From contig NZ_SNWQ01000008.1 of NCBI RefSeq assembly GCF_004361855.1, forward strand, positions 186,001 to 250,000: 64,000 nt of DNA. The letters are read 5' to 3'. Shown one piece after another: positions 42,791-52,069 of the stretch. Positions within the stretch are counted from its first letter, which is position 1, and the number at the start of each line of letters is the position of its first letter. Made by a program: the position numbers and the translations under genes. The stretch comes from Kribbella caucasensis (GTDB taxonomy: Bacteria; Actinomycetota; Actinomycetes; Propionibacteriales; Kribbellaceae). The notes under the pieces were generated by a model that worked only from the letters and a program-made list of their open reading frames with translations, ran no database searches and was not told the DNA's origin.

Positions 42791-43642
42791 TCACGACAAC
42801 GGCGCGTTGGGTCCGTCCGGCCGGTCCCGGCGGGCCCCGACGATCGAGTCGACGATGTCGCCGACCTGGTCGTCCGGCATCCGCTGGTAGCCGTCCGCGG
42901 TGACCACCGCGACCACCGGGAAGATCCGCCGGGCCAGGTCCGGTCCGCCGGTCGCCGAGTCGTCGTCGGCCGCGTCGTACAGCGACTGGACCACCGCGGT
43001 GACGCAGTCGGTCGCCGACATGTCCTCGCGGTAGAGCTTCTTCAGCGCGCCGCGGGCGAACACCGAGCCGGAGCCGACACTGTGGAAGAACTGCTCCGGG
43101 TAGCGCCCGCCGGACGGGTCGTAGGAGAAGATCCGGCCGCCCTGGACGTCCTGGTCGTAGCCCGCGAACAGCGGCACCACGGCCAGGCCCTGCATCGCCA
43201 TCGCCAGGTTGCCCCGGATCAGCGCGCTCAGCCGGTTCGCCTTGCCGTCCAGGCTGAGTGTGGTGCCCTCGAGCTTCTCGTAGTGCTCCAGCTCCACCTG
43301 GAACAGGCGCACCATCTCGACCGCGAGCCCGGCCGAGCCGGCGATCCCGACGGAGGAGTACTCGTCGGCCGGGAACACCTTCTCCATGTCCCGCTGGGCG
43401 ATGATGTTGCCCATCGTGGCCCGCCGGTCGCCGGCCATCACGACGCCGTCGGCGAAGGTGGCCGCGACGATCGTCGTACCGTGCGGAACGTCCTTGGACA
43501 GGTCACCCGCCCCCAGGGCGCGCCGTCCGGGCAGCAGGTCGGGCGCGTGCCCGGCCAGGAAGTCCATGAACGACGAGCCACCTGGGGTCAGGAAGGCTTC
43601 CGGCAGGCGGCCGGAGGCATCAAATGTCATCGAGCGGTTCAC
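42791..43642 (-). CDS. prcB: 20S proteasome subunit beta
   Basis: PrcB is the catalytic beta subunit. The 283-residue precursor has a propeptide of about 55 residues and self-cleaves in PHGTTIVAATF, exposing T56 (TTIVA). Other catalytic-site segments are AGDRRATMGN and VGIAGSAGLAVEMVRLFQ. I list GTG 43642, which overlaps the pup stop (GTGA); an ATG four codons later at 43630 is an alternative. It is part of pup-prcB-prcA. Confidence 0.95.
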   Translation of the reverse strand: MNRSMTFDASGRLPEAFLTPGGSSFMDFLAGHAPDLLPGRRALGAGDLSKDVPHGTTIVAATFADGVVMAGDRRATMGNIIAQRDMEKVFPADEYSSVGIAGSAGLAVEMVRLFQVELEHYEKLEGTTLSLDGKANRLSALIRGNLAMAMQGLAVVPLFAGYDQDVQGGRIFSYDPSGGRYPEQFFHSVGSGSVFARGALKKLYREDMSATDCVTAVVQSLYDAADDDSATGGPDLARRIFPVVAVVTADGYQRMPDDQVGDIVDSIVGARRDRPDGPNAPLS

Positions 43643-43848
43643 TCCCCACCCTTTTGCACGAAGCCGCGGACGAACTCTTCCGCGTTCTCCTCCAGCACCT
43701 CGTCGATCTCGTCCAGAATCGAGTCGACGTCATCGTCGAGCCGCTCCTTGCGCTCGGCGACCTCCTCGGACGCCTCGACCTGCTCGACCTCTTCCTCGGT
43801 CGACGACCGCTTCGGCTGCTTGTGCTGCTGTCCGCCGTCCTTCGCCAT
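43639..43848 (-). CDS. pup: Prokaryotic ubiquitin-like protein Pup
   Basis: Pup is attached to lysines of target proteins and directs them to the proteasome. ATG 43848 follows AGGAGG by 8 bases and gives 69 residues. The chain is disordered and acidic with the ARC-binding helix region (VDSILDEIDEVLEENAEEF). It ends in Gly-Gly-Glu, so it can be ligated by PafA without prior deamidation by Dop. The ligase pafA is not in the window. Confidence 0.95.
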   Translation of the reverse strand: MAKDGGQQHKQPKRSSTEEEVEQVEASEEVAERKERLDDDVDSILDEIDEVLEENAEEFVRGFVQKGGE

Positions 43849-43906
43849 GGCACACACCTCCTAGAACCGCTGGAGAGGCCGCCCAACCGACCCCTCTACA
43901 GCGACC

Positions 43907-45427
43907 CTACCCGGCGCCGCCCCCAGTAATGGTGCGAACCAGGTCACTCGCGGTGTCGCATTGGTCAAGAAGTGTCCCGACATGGGCTTTCGTGCCCCGC
44001 AGCGGGTCCAGCGTCGGGATCCGCTGGAGCGACTCCCGGCCGGGCAGATCGAAGATCACGGAGTCCCAGGACGCGGCCGCCACCTGCGGCGCGTACTGCT
44101 GCATGCAGCGGCCGCGGAAGTAGGCGCGGGTGTCGGTCGGCGGGTGCGAGACCGCCATCCGGATCTCCTCGTCGGTGACCAGCCGCTGCATCCGGCCCGC
44201 CTTGAGGAGCTTGTGGTAGAGCCCTTTGTCCGGCCGCAGATCGGCGTACTGCAGGTCGACGAGGCCCAGCTTCGGGTCGTCCCAGCCCAGCCCGTCGCGG
44301 TCCCGGTACGACTGCAGCAGCTTGAGCTTGGCGACCCAGTCGAGCTGGTCGGCCAGCTTCATCGGATCGATGGCGAGCTGGTCGAGCACCTGCTCCCAGC
44401 GGTGCAGGACGTCCTTGGTCTGCCGGTCCGCGTCGTCGCCGTACTTGTCCTCGACGTACTTGCGGGCCTGCTCCAGGTACTCTGTCTGCAACTGGACCGC
44501 GGTCAGCTTGCGGCCGTCCTTCAACGTCATCAGATGCGTGCAGGACGGGTCGTGGCTGATCTCGTGCAGCGCGGTCACCGGCCGGTCGACACTCAGGTCG
44601 TCGGTCAGCCAGCCGTCCTCGATCATCGACAGCACCAGCGACGCGGTGCCCACCTTGAGGTACGTCGAGATCTCGGACAGGTTCGCGTCGCCGATGATCA
44701 CGTGCAGCCGGCGGTACCGGTCCGGGTTCGCGTGCGGCTCGTCCCGGGTGTTGATGATCGGGCGTTTCAGCGTCGTCTCCAGGCCGACCTCGACCTCGAA
44801 GTAGTCGGCTCGCTGGCTGATCTGGAAACCGTGCGTGGTGCCGTCCTGGCCGAGCCCGACCCGGCCGGCGCCGGTCACCACCTGGCGGCTGACGAAGAAC
44901 GGCGTCAGGTGCCGCACGATCGACGCGAACGGCGTGGACCGGCGCATCAGGTAGTTCTCGTGCGACCCGTACGACGCGCCCTTGTTGTCGGTGTTGTTCT
45001 TGTAGAGGTTCAACGGGGGTGCGCCGGGGATCTGCCGGGCCTGTCGCGCGCCCTCCATGATCACCAGCTCGCCGGCCTTGTCCCACACCACCACGTCACG
45101 CGGATTCGTGCACTCTGGCGACGAGTACTCGGGGTGGGCGTGGTCGACGTACAACCGGGCGCCGTTGGTGAGGATCACGTTGGCCAGGCCGGTCTCCTCG
45201 TCGGTGAGCTGGCTCGAGTCCGCCACCTCCCGGCTCAGGTCGAAACCGCGCGCGTCCCGCAGTGGATGCTCCTCGTCGAAGTCCCATCGCGTCTTGCGCG
45301 CGAGCGGCTGCGTCTGCGCATAACCGTTCACCACCTGGCTCGAGGTCAGCATCGGGTTCGCCCCGGGCTGGCCCGGCACCGAGATGCCGAACTCGGTCTC
45401 GGTCCCCATGATCCGCCGAACACTCAT
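43907..45427 (-). CDS. dop: Depupylase/deamidase Dop
   Basis: Dop removes Pup from substrates and, in species whose Pup ends in Gln, deamidates it. The 506-residue protein has the carboxylate-amine-ligase fold, with the family start MGTETEFGISVPGQPGANPM, the DHAHPEYSSPECTNPRD segment and the NLYKNNTDNKGASYGSHENY segment, which are typical of the Dop/PafA family. The start is ATG 45427. It lies upstream of pup in the same direction. Since Pup already ends in Glu, depupylation is its main likely role here. Confidence 0.95.
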   Translation of the reverse strand: MSVRRIMGTETEFGISVPGQPGANPMLTSSQVVNGYAQTQPLARKTRWDFDEEHPLRDARGFDLSREVADSSQLTDEETGLANVILTNGARLYVDHAHPEYSSPECTNPRDVVVWDKAGELVIMEGARQARQIPGAPPLNLYKNNTDNKGASYGSHENYLMRRSTPFASIVRHLTPFFVSRQVVTGAGRVGLGQDGTTHGFQISQRADYFEVEVGLETTLKRPIINTRDEPHANPDRYRRLHVIIGDANLSEISTYLKVGTASLVLSMIEDGWLTDDLSVDRPVTALHEISHDPSCTHLMTLKDGRKLTAVQLQTEYLEQARKYVEDKYGDDADRQTKDVLHRWEQVLDQLAIDPMKLADQLDWVAKLKLLQSYRDRDGLGWDDPKLGLVDLQYADLRPDKGLYHKLLKAGRMQRLVTDEEIRMAVSHPPTDTRAYFRGRCMQQYAPQVAAASWDSVIFDLPGRESLQRIPTLDPLRGTKAHVGTLLDQCDTASDLVRTITGGGAG

Positions 45428-45500
45428 GCGATCGAGCCTACGCGGTCGGACCGCCTAAAGGGGTTGAAGTATCCACAGGGTTACATGTGAGACTTCGCAA

Positions 45501-46007
45501 GTGGACGAACTCGTGGCCCTGCTGGACTCCGCCGGCGAGGTGTGCGGGTCGGCGCCCCGATCGGTGATGCGCCGGGACAACCTGCGGCACGCGGCGACCG
45601 GCGTACTGGTGCGCAATCCGGCGGGTGAGATCTATGTGCATCGGCGGACTCCCACGAAGGACGTGTATCCAGCACGGTACGACTTCATGGCCGGCGGCGT
45701 CGTCGCGGCCGGCGAGGATCCGTACGACGCGGTCGTGCGCGAACTGGCCGAGGAACTGGGCATCACCGGGGTGTCATTGGAGAAGCTGCCCGAAGGTGAT
45801 TACGCCGACGACTTCACCAACTACCGCGCCTACCTCTACGCCTGCACGTGGGACGGCCCGATCCACCACCAGCCCGAAGAGGTCGACTGGGGCACGTGGA
45901 TGTCGCCCGCCGAACTGGTCGAGCGTTTGAACGACCCCGCCTGGCCGTTCGTCCCCGACACAACTGCCCTCCTCGGCCAGCTGGTGAGGTCCTTAGCCGC
46001 GTCTTGA
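45501..46007 (+). CDS. NUDIX hydrolase
   Basis: A 168-residue NUDIX protein starting with GTG 45501. The box reads GGVVAAGEDPYDAVVRELAE then ELGI. The IYVHRRTPTKDVYPARYDFM region and length resemble the isopentenyl-diphosphate isomerase-like/RNA-pyrophosphohydrolase NUDIX subgroup (YfcD-like), but substrate is unknown. It is divergent from dop and converges with a small membrane protein gene, overlapping its end by 15 bases. Confidence 0.88.
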   Translation: MDELVALLDSAGEVCGSAPRSVMRRDNLRHAATGVLVRNPAGEIYVHRRTPTKDVYPARYDFMAGGVVAAGEDPYDAVVRELAEELGITGVSLEKLPEGDYADDFTNYRAYLYACTWDGPIHHQPEEVDWGTWMSPAELVERLNDPAWPFVPDTTALLGQLVRSLAAS

Positions 46008-46406
46008 GCGGGAGATTGCCCGGGCGAGGTTGATGCCTACCAGGCCGGCCCAGCTGATCATGATGGCGAAGGTGCCCTGGGTCTCCGCGGCGATCGCGGT
46101 GATGGGGATGCCGGCGACGACCGAGCAGATCGCAAGGGCTAGTCCGCCGCCGTCGCCGTCGGACTTCCGGGGCTGCGGCGGTCCGGCGTGCTGCGGGGCG
46201 ACGGGGTAGCCGGGGGCCTGGGGATAGCCGGGGACCTGCGGGTAGCCGGGAGCGGGCTGGTAGCCGGCCTGGCCGTAGTGGGCGGCCGTGCGCGCATCGA
46301 GCTTCTCGAGGAACCCGTCGATGATCTCCGACTCGTACTCCGGCCCCAGTTCCTGCCGGGCCGCAACCGCCGCTCGGAGGTCTTTACGCGTCTCGTCCGT
46401 CGCCAT
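45993..46406 (-). CDS. Small membrane protein with PGYPQ repeats
   Basis: A 137-residue protein (start ATG 46406, MATDETRKDLRAAVAARQEL). An N-terminal helical region resembles the DUF1707/SHOCT-like start (YESEIIDGFLEKLDARTAAH), then a Pro/Gly/Tyr-rich linker with PGYPQVPGYPQAPGYP follows, and two transmembrane helices (ALAICSVVAGIPITAIAA; FAIMISWAGLVGINLARAI) end the protein. Function is unknown. Confidence 0.75.
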   Translation of the reverse strand: MATDETRKDLRAAVAARQELGPEYESEIIDGFLEKLDARTAAHYGQAGYQPAPGYPQVPGYPQAPGYPVAPQHAGPPQPRKSDGDGGGLALAICSVVAGIPITAIAAETQGTFAIMISWAGLVGINLARAISRSRRG

Positions 46407-46669
46407 ATCAGGACCGTACGCCGCCCTCCGCCACCCCACCATCAGGGGAAACCCGGGCCCACCCCTCTGTCAGACTCAAGGCAGGTGTTTCGGCCGCCGC
46501 CCCGGTCATCGCGTACGGCGTACTCCGGGCGCCTCGCATCCTCAGCTTGATCGCCGCCATCGCCCTGACCCTGTACGACGGCCAGGCGAACGGTTGCCTG
46601 AAGCACCAATCCGAACGACAACCGCCCTGGGCCCGCAGTGGGCGCCAAGGCGGTTGCTCGTGACTGCTT

Positions 46670-48418
46670 CTACAGGTACTGACCCGTGTTGGTCGCCGTG
46701 TCGATCGACCGGCCCGGTTCGGTGCCCTGCTTGCCGGAGATGAGCGTACGGATGTAGACGATCCGTTCGCCCTTCTTGCCGGAGATGCGGGCCCAGTCGT
46801 CCGGGTTGGTCGTGTTCGGCAGGTCCTCGTTCTCCTTGAACTCGTCGACGCACGCCTGCAGAAGGTGCTGCACCCGCAGCCCCTTCTGCTTGTCGTCCAG
46901 GAACGCCTTGATCGCCATCTTCTTCGCCCGGTCGACGATGTTCTGGATCATCGCGCCCGAGTTGAAGTCCTTGAAGTACAGGACCTCCTTGTCACCGTTG
47001 GCGTAGGTGACCTCGAGGAACCGGTTCTCGTCGGCCTCGGTGTACATGCGCTCGACGACGCGCTGGATCATCCCGTTCACGCACTCGGCCTTGTCGCCGC
47101 CGAACTCGCCGAGGTCGTCGGCGTGCAGCGGCAGCGTCGTGGTCAGGTACTTCGAGAAGATGTCCCGCGCCGCCTCGGCGTCCGGCCGCTCGATCTTGAT
47201 CTTCACGTCCAGCCGGCCGGGTCGCAGGATGGCCGGGTCGATCATGTCCTCACGGTTCGAGGCACCGATGACGAGCACGTTCTCCAGGCCCTCGACGCCG
47301 TCGATCTCGCTCAGCAGCTGCGGAACGATGGTGTTCTCCACGTCGGAGGACACACCGGAGCCGCGGGTGCGGAACAGCGAGTCCATCTCGTCGAAGAACA
47401 CGATCACCGGCATACCCTCGGACGCCTTCTCGCGGGCCCGCTGGAAGACCAGCCGGATGTGCCGCTCGGTCTCGCCGACGTACTTGTTCAGCAGCTCCGG
47501 ACCCTTGATGTTGAGGAAGAACGACTTCTGCCCCTCCACCCCGGTCCTCTCGGCCACCTTCTTGGCCAGCGAGTTCGCCACCGCCTTGGCGATCAGCGTC
47601 TTGCCGCAGCCGGGCGGGCCGTAGAGCAGCACACCCTTCGGTGGCTTGAGCTCGTGCTCAAGGAACAGGTCCTTGTGCAGGTACGGCAGCTCGACCGCGT
47701 CCCGGATCTGCTCGATCTGGCCGGTCAGGCCACCGATCTGGGTGTAGTCGATGTCCGGCACCTCTTCGAGGATCAGCTCCTCGACCTCGGACTTCGGGAT
47801 CTTCTCGTAGACGTACCCCGACCGGGCCTCGAGCAGCAACGAGTCGCCGGCCCGCAGGGGGATGTCGAGCAGCGGCGACGCGAGCCGCACCACCCGCTCC
47901 TCGTCCGCCTGCGCGATCACCAGCGCCCGCTCGCCGTCGGCCAGCAGCTCCTTCAGCATCACCACGTCGCCGACGACCTCGAAGCCGACGGCCTCGACCA
48001 CGTTCAGCGCCTCGTTCAGCATCAGTTCCTGGCCGAGGTGCAGCGCGTCCAGGTCGACGGACGGGCTCGCCGCGACGCGGAGCTTGCGGCCACCGGTGAA
48101 CACGTCCAGCGTGTCGTCGTCGTTGCGGCCCAGGAAGGTCCCGAAACCGGACGGCGGTTGGGCCAGCCGGTCGACCTCCTCCTTGAGGGCGATGATCTTC
48201 TCACGGGCCTCGCGCAGCGTTTCCGCCAACCGCTCGTTCTGAGCGGTCACACTCGCCAAGGACGCCTGGGTTTCGGACAGCCTGCTCTCGAGCGACCGGC
48301 TGTCCGCCGGGTGCTCCAGCAACCGACGCCGCAACGCTGCGACCTCGGCTTCCAGGTAACGGACCTGGTTACGCAGCTCTGCCGCGGTAGGGCTCTCGTC
48401 TCCAGCCACGATCATCAC
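46670..48418 (-). CDS. arc: Proteasome-associated ATPase ARC (Mpa)
   Basis: ARC is the AAA+ ring ATPase that unfolds pupylated proteins and feeds them into the 20S core. The 582-residue protein has an N-terminal coiled coil (about 10-75, RYLEAEVAALRRRLLEH) that binds Pup, two OB domains, and an AAA+ domain with Walker A GPPGCGKT and Walker B PVIVFFDEMDSL. The chain ends NTGQYL, the penultimate-tyrosine motif that docks into the alpha ring. GTG 48418 or ATG 48415 may be the start. It is separate from the dop-pup-prcBA block by about 660 bases that include a small membrane protein gene. Confidence 0.96.
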   Translation of the reverse strand: MMIVAGDESPTAAELRNQVRYLEAEVAALRRRLLEHPADSRSLESRLSETQASLASVTAQNERLAETLREAREKIIALKEEVDRLAQPPSGFGTFLGRNDDDTLDVFTGGRKLRVAASPSVDLDALHLGQELMLNEALNVVEAVGFEVVGDVVMLKELLADGERALVIAQADEERVVRLASPLLDIPLRAGDSLLLEARSGYVYEKIPKSEVEELILEEVPDIDYTQIGGLTGQIEQIRDAVELPYLHKDLFLEHELKPPKGVLLYGPPGCGKTLIAKAVANSLAKKVAERTGVEGQKSFFLNIKGPELLNKYVGETERHIRLVFQRAREKASEGMPVIVFFDEMDSLFRTRGSGVSSDVENTIVPQLLSEIDGVEGLENVLVIGASNREDMIDPAILRPGRLDVKIKIERPDAEAARDIFSKYLTTTLPLHADDLGEFGGDKAECVNGMIQRVVERMYTEADENRFLEVTYANGDKEVLYFKDFNSGAMIQNIVDRAKKMAIKAFLDDKQKGLRVQHLLQACVDEFKENEDLPNTTNPDDWARISGKKGERIVYIRTLISGKQGTEPGRSIDTATNTGQYL

Positions 48419-48735
48419 CTCACCATGTGGGGCTCGACCCTATGGACCTTACCCAGAAAACCTCACTGGGCAAGCGGAATCCCATCACGTGTCGGTTGCG
48501 GATGAATTGGTTGCCCGATCGAGGCTGTTGGTCACCGGATATCGGCCTGGCGCCTAGCACGGAATACCGTTTACCAGCGCCTTCCCAGGGCGTGTCGTAC
48601 GCCGTTTCGGATCACATCGACCGACTACCCCGGTACGCCCTTACCGAACCACGCCGGCCACCTGTACCGGCGTACAGAATCAACCGTCCGATCTGCGGAG
48701 TGAGGCGTCGTCGGGGTGCAGCCTGACCTGCGGAA
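48419..48735 (-). promoter_or_regulatory. Gap with putative arc promoter
   Basis: No gene is seen in this 317-base gap. On the minus strand a sigma-70-like pair is visible: TTGCCC (48468-48473) and TAAGGT (48446-48451) with a 16-base spacer, about 28 bases from the arc start. A short hairpin (CCTGA/TCAGG arms) at 48724-48742 overlaps the trmI stop. Both assignments are by eye. Confidence 0.35.
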
Positions 48736-49659
48736 TCAGGCCTCGTCGGTGCGGTCGGATCGGCGGGGGCCGGTGTAGTCGTCGCCGTACGCCCCGGGCG
48801 CGGGCCGGCGCTTCTTCAGCGGCGCCTTCACCCCCGGCGCCATCCGCCGCGCCGTCACCAGGAACGCGGTGTGCCCCTGCATCCGATGCCCCGGCCGAAC
48901 GGCCAGCCCCTCGACGTGCCAGTCCCGGACCAGCGACTCCCAGGCCCGCGGCTCGGTGAACTCGCCATGCGCCCGCAACGTCTCCACAAACCGGCTCAGC
49001 TGCGTCGTCGTCGCAACGTAAGCGCAGAACACCCCGCCAGGCGCCAAGGCACCCGCCACGACATCCACGCACTCCCACGGCGCCAGCATGTCCAGTACGA
49101 CGCGGTCCACGTCGGTCTCGGACAGCTTGTCGACCAGATCCCCGACCTCGAGCCGCCAGGCCGGGTGCTCCCCGCCGAAGAAGCCGGTCACGTTCTTCCG
49201 CGCGACCTCGGCGAAATCCTCCCGCCGTTCGAACGAGATCACCTGACCCTGGACCCCGACCGCCCGTAGCAACGCCGTCGTCAGCGCGCCCGATCCGGCA
49301 CCCGCCTCGACCACCTTCGCACCTGGGAAGACGTCGGCCATGGTGACGATCTGGGCGGTGTCCTTCGGATAGATCACGGCGGCACCGCGCGGCATCGACA
49401 CCGAGTAGTCCGCCATCAGGGGCCGCAGCGCCAGGTACTCCACCCCGCCCTTCGACCGGATCGTGACCGCGTCCGGCCCGTCGATCAGGTCGTCGTGCTC
49501 GATGCCGCCCTTGGTCGTGTGGAAGATCTTCCCCCGCTCGAGCTTCACCGAGTGCCGGCGCCCCTTCGGGTCCGACAACGTGATCCACTCCCCCGGCTGC
49601 AACGACCCTCGATGCACCCCGGAAAACGCCGCATCAGGAAACTCACCAACATCACCCAT
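48736..49659 (-). CDS. trmI: tRNA (adenine-N1)-methyltransferase TrmI
   Basis: TrmI methylates A58 in the T loop of tRNAs. The 307-residue protein (start ATG 49659, MGDVGEFPDAAFSG) has a small N-terminal domain followed by the Rossmann methyltransferase: motif I VVEAGAGSGALTTALL, then DMLAPWECVD and LVTARRMAPGVKAPLKKR. A basic, acidic-ended tail (YTGPRRSDRTDEA) follows. In actinobacteria trmI is often next to arc, as here. An upstream frame to 49695 lacks support. Confidence 0.93.
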   Translation of the reverse strand: MGDVGEFPDAAFSGVHRGSLQPGEWITLSDPKGRRHSVKLERGKIFHTTKGGIEHDDLIDGPDAVTIRSKGGVEYLALRPLMADYSVSMPRGAAVIYPKDTAQIVTMADVFPGAKVVEAGAGSGALTTALLRAVGVQGQVISFERREDFAEVARKNVTGFFGGEHPAWRLEVGDLVDKLSETDVDRVVLDMLAPWECVDVVAGALAPGGVFCAYVATTTQLSRFVETLRAHGEFTEPRAWESLVRDWHVEGLAVRPGHRMQGHTAFLVTARRMAPGVKAPLKKRRPAPGAYGDDYTGPRRSDRTDEA

Positions 49660-49716
49660 AAGGGGCCTAACCCTACTTCCCCACCCCCCACCCACCCGCG
49701 CCGCCCAGTCGCCGTA

Positions 49717-49811
49717 CCGATCGACATGGGGTAGTGCCCCAACCGGCTCTCCCAGACGCTCCGGCCCGCGTGGCCGCGCCTATACGTACATGACTACGTC
49801 CTGTCGATCGG
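49717..49811. repeat. Hairpin element, copy B
   Basis: Imperfect inverted repeat, left arm CCGATCGACATGGGGTAGT (49717-49735) and right arm ACTACGTCCTGTCGATCGG (49793-49811), between trmI and the site-2 protease. The left core TCGACATGRGGTAGTGCSCCAA is shared with the hairpin at 58243-58330, so the two are related elements. Confidence 0.7.
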
Positions 49812-49860
49812 GACGCAACAGACCCGACGGAGTCCCCCGCACCGGGTTGGGCGGCGGGGG

Positions 49861-51012
49861 TCAGCGGGCGCGGAAGGCGCGTTCTACGTCGGCGGTGGCC
49901 AGGACGCCGTAGACCTGGCCCTGGGCGTCCAGGACGAGGTACTCCGAGGCCGGGTTCTTCCGGAGAGTGGCGAGGATCTCCTCGCCGGTGTCGTTGACGC
50001 CGATGATGTGGCCCGGGCCGATCCGGGTGGCGACCTCGCCGACGTTGGTCCAGGGGCGCTGGTTCGGGGCGATGGCCGCGACGGCCGACTCCGAGACCAG
50101 GGCGTGCGGCTTGCCGTCGCCGTCGATCACCACGACCGCGCCGGCGTGGGCCTCCGCGGCGAGCCGGACGGACTCGGACACCGGGGTCGAGGCATGTACG
50201 GCGATCGCGCGGCGGGCCAGGCTGCGGACCTGCAGGGCCGGGAGCTTGCGTTTGAGGCGCGCCTGCATCAGGGCAGCGGTCGACCCCATCCAGAGGAAGA
50301 ACCCGACGGCGAGCGCGATCACGAAGTCGATCAGGGTCGGCTGCCGGTTGAAGAGCTCCTCCAGGATCACCGGCGCGGCCAGCACGGCGATCGCGATCAG
50401 CCGGCCGCCCCACGCCGCGACCACGGTGCCGGTGTGCATGTTGCCGGTCAGCTTCCAGACCAGCGCGCGCAGCACCCAGCCCCCGTCGAGCGGCAGCCCC
50501 GGGAGCAGGTTGGTGATGCCGACGATCAGGTTCGCAACTGCGAGCTGCACCAGCGCGACATACGCGACACCCTCGTCGGCGGCCCGCGACCCCAGGTACG
50601 CCGCGCCGCCGACCAGCAGGGACGCGATCGGCCCGACCACCGAGATCGAGAACTCCTCCAGCGGCGACTTCCGCTCGCCTTCGATATGCGTGCCGGCCGC
50701 GAAGAAGCCCAGGTTGATCTCGGTCACCGAGACCTTGAACCGCAGTGCCATCAACGCGTGCGCGAGCTCGTGCAGCAGCACCGACAGGGTGAAGGCGATC
50801 ACGAACGCGAACGACGCGACGTACCGCCAGCCACCGAGGGACGGGAACTGCTGCCCGATGATCGTGGAGAACCCGATCGCCAGCAGCACCGCGACCGGAA
50901 GCCAGGTGACCCGCATCGTGAGCTGGATCCCCTTGACGCGACCGAGCACCCAGGTGCCGGGGGGCGGACCGGCGGGCTGGGCGGGAATCTGGGGATCACG
51001 CGACTCTGACAT
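49861..51012 (-). CDS. Site-2 protease family (M50) metalloprotease with CBS domains
   Basis: A 383-residue membrane protease. The zinc motif HELAH (H81, E82, H85) and the third-ligand region NLLPGLPLDGG lie in a multi-helix core (about residues 30-250). A pair of C-terminal CBS-type domains follows (about 255-383, AVHASTPVSESVRLAAEAHA; ILATLRKNPASEYLVLDAQG), suggesting control by adenine nucleotides. The start is ATG 51012. Intramembrane cleavage is family-based; the substrate is unknown. Confidence 0.92.
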   Translation of the reverse strand: MSESRDPQIPAQPAGPPPGTWVLGRVKGIQLTMRVTWLPVAVLLAIGFSTIIGQQFPSLGGWRYVASFAFVIAFTLSVLLHELAHALMALRFKVSVTEINLGFFAAGTHIEGERKSPLEEFSISVVGPIASLLVGGAAYLGSRAADEGVAYVALVQLAVANLIVGITNLLPGLPLDGGWVLRALVWKLTGNMHTGTVVAAWGGRLIAIAVLAAPVILEELFNRQPTLIDFVIALAVGFFLWMGSTAALMQARLKRKLPALQVRSLARRAIAVHASTPVSESVRLAAEAHAGAVVVIDGDGKPHALVSESAVAAIAPNQRPWTNVGEVATRIGPGHIIGVNDTGEEILATLRKNPASEYLVLDAQGQVYGVLATADVERAFRAR

Positions 51013-51047
51013 CGAGGCAACGCTACTTGGCCTTTGGTAACTCCGTG

Positions 51048-51899
51048 CTACACACCCACGTTAAGGCGAGCCACAAATCCGTCCTGGACGCTGCCGGTGA
51101 CCGTGGCGAGCTGGTGGACGCCGTCGTCGTCGCCGAAAACGTTGTCGTCCTCCAGCGAGGTCTGGGCCATGTTCCGCGCACTGCCGTCGTACCCGTCGGT
51201 GGCGTAGACGGTGTTGCAGACGTCCTTGGGCAGGGCGAGCTGCGACGTCCGGCTGATCTTCCCCGCGGCCGTGGCCTCGGACAGGCTGGCGTAGACCTCG
51301 AAGTGGATGTGCGGCCAGCGGCCCATGTACGCGGCCGGGAAGATCGTGGTGAAGGTGACCTTGCCGGAGGAGTCGGCCGCCTGGACGCCGCGGAGGTAGT
51401 TCTCGTTCGTCACGCCGTCGGAGTAGAGGGAGTAGCGGCCCTCCGCGTCGCAGTGCCACAGGTAGACGGCCGCACCTTGGAGAGCGGTGTCCTTGTCCGC
51501 GTCCAAGATGGTGAGTTCGACCGTCAGCGGTACGCCGGTCGCGGTGCCGGATGCGGAGCCGAAGGACTTGGTGATGTCGCTGCGGACGATGCCGGACTCG
51601 GTCAGGACGTTCGGGCCGTTGGAGCCGTCACCCGGGTACGGGCCGCCCGTTTCCTGCGGAATCGCGTCCACGTCGACAGTGCCGGTCGACGTACTGCTGG
51701 ATGCCGTCGGCGTGCTCGAGGTCGTGGTGCTCGTCGTTCCCGAGGTGGTCGAATCGGTGGCGTTGTCGGCGGCGCAGCCGGCCACGACGGCGAGCCCGGC
51801 GCCGGCGAAGAGGCCGAGAAACCTCCGTCGCTGCAACGTGCCGAGGTCGTACTCCAAGCCCAGATCGTGTTCACGGGGCGGTTTCTGCGGAGGGGTCAT
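51048..51899 (-). CDS. Exported intradiol-type dioxygenase (Tat lipoprotein)
   Basis: A 283-residue protein whose start ATG 51899 follows AAGGAG. The N-terminus has a twin-arginine-like QRRRFLGLFAGAGLAVVAGC with a lipobox (VVAGC), so the product is probably Tat-exported and lipid-anchored. After a long Ser/Thr linker, the catalytic region shows YLWHCDAEGRYSLYSD and AAYMGRWPHIHFEVYASL; Tyr and His residues here match the Fe(III) ligands of intradiol dioxygenases. Such exported forms may act on catechols outside the cell. Substrate is unknown. Confidence 0.85.
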   Translation of the reverse strand: MTPPQKPPREHDLGLEYDLGTLQRRRFLGLFAGAGLAVVAGCAADNATDSTTSGTTSTTTSSTPTASSSTSTGTVDVDAIPQETGGPYPGDGSNGPNVLTESGIVRSDITKSFGSASGTATGVPLTVELTILDADKDTALQGAAVYLWHCDAEGRYSLYSDGVTNENYLRGVQAADSSGKVTFTTIFPAAYMGRWPHIHFEVYASLSEATAAGKISRTSQLALPKDVCNTVYATDGYDGSARNMAQTSLEDDNVFGDDDGVHQLATVTGSVQDGFVARLNVGV

Positions 51900-52069
51900 G
51901 ATGGCTCCTTGCCGGGGTTCGATGGGAGCAATCCTGGCAACCGGGGCCGATGGTTTGCCGAAAGTCTGCTGGGAGTTTGCTGGGAACGGTTCTCCACAGG
52001 TCTGGGGTTTTCCACAGGTCCGGGTGGTGTGCACGCGAAGTGTCGGTCGGCTCGCCTAGGGTTCTGGGT

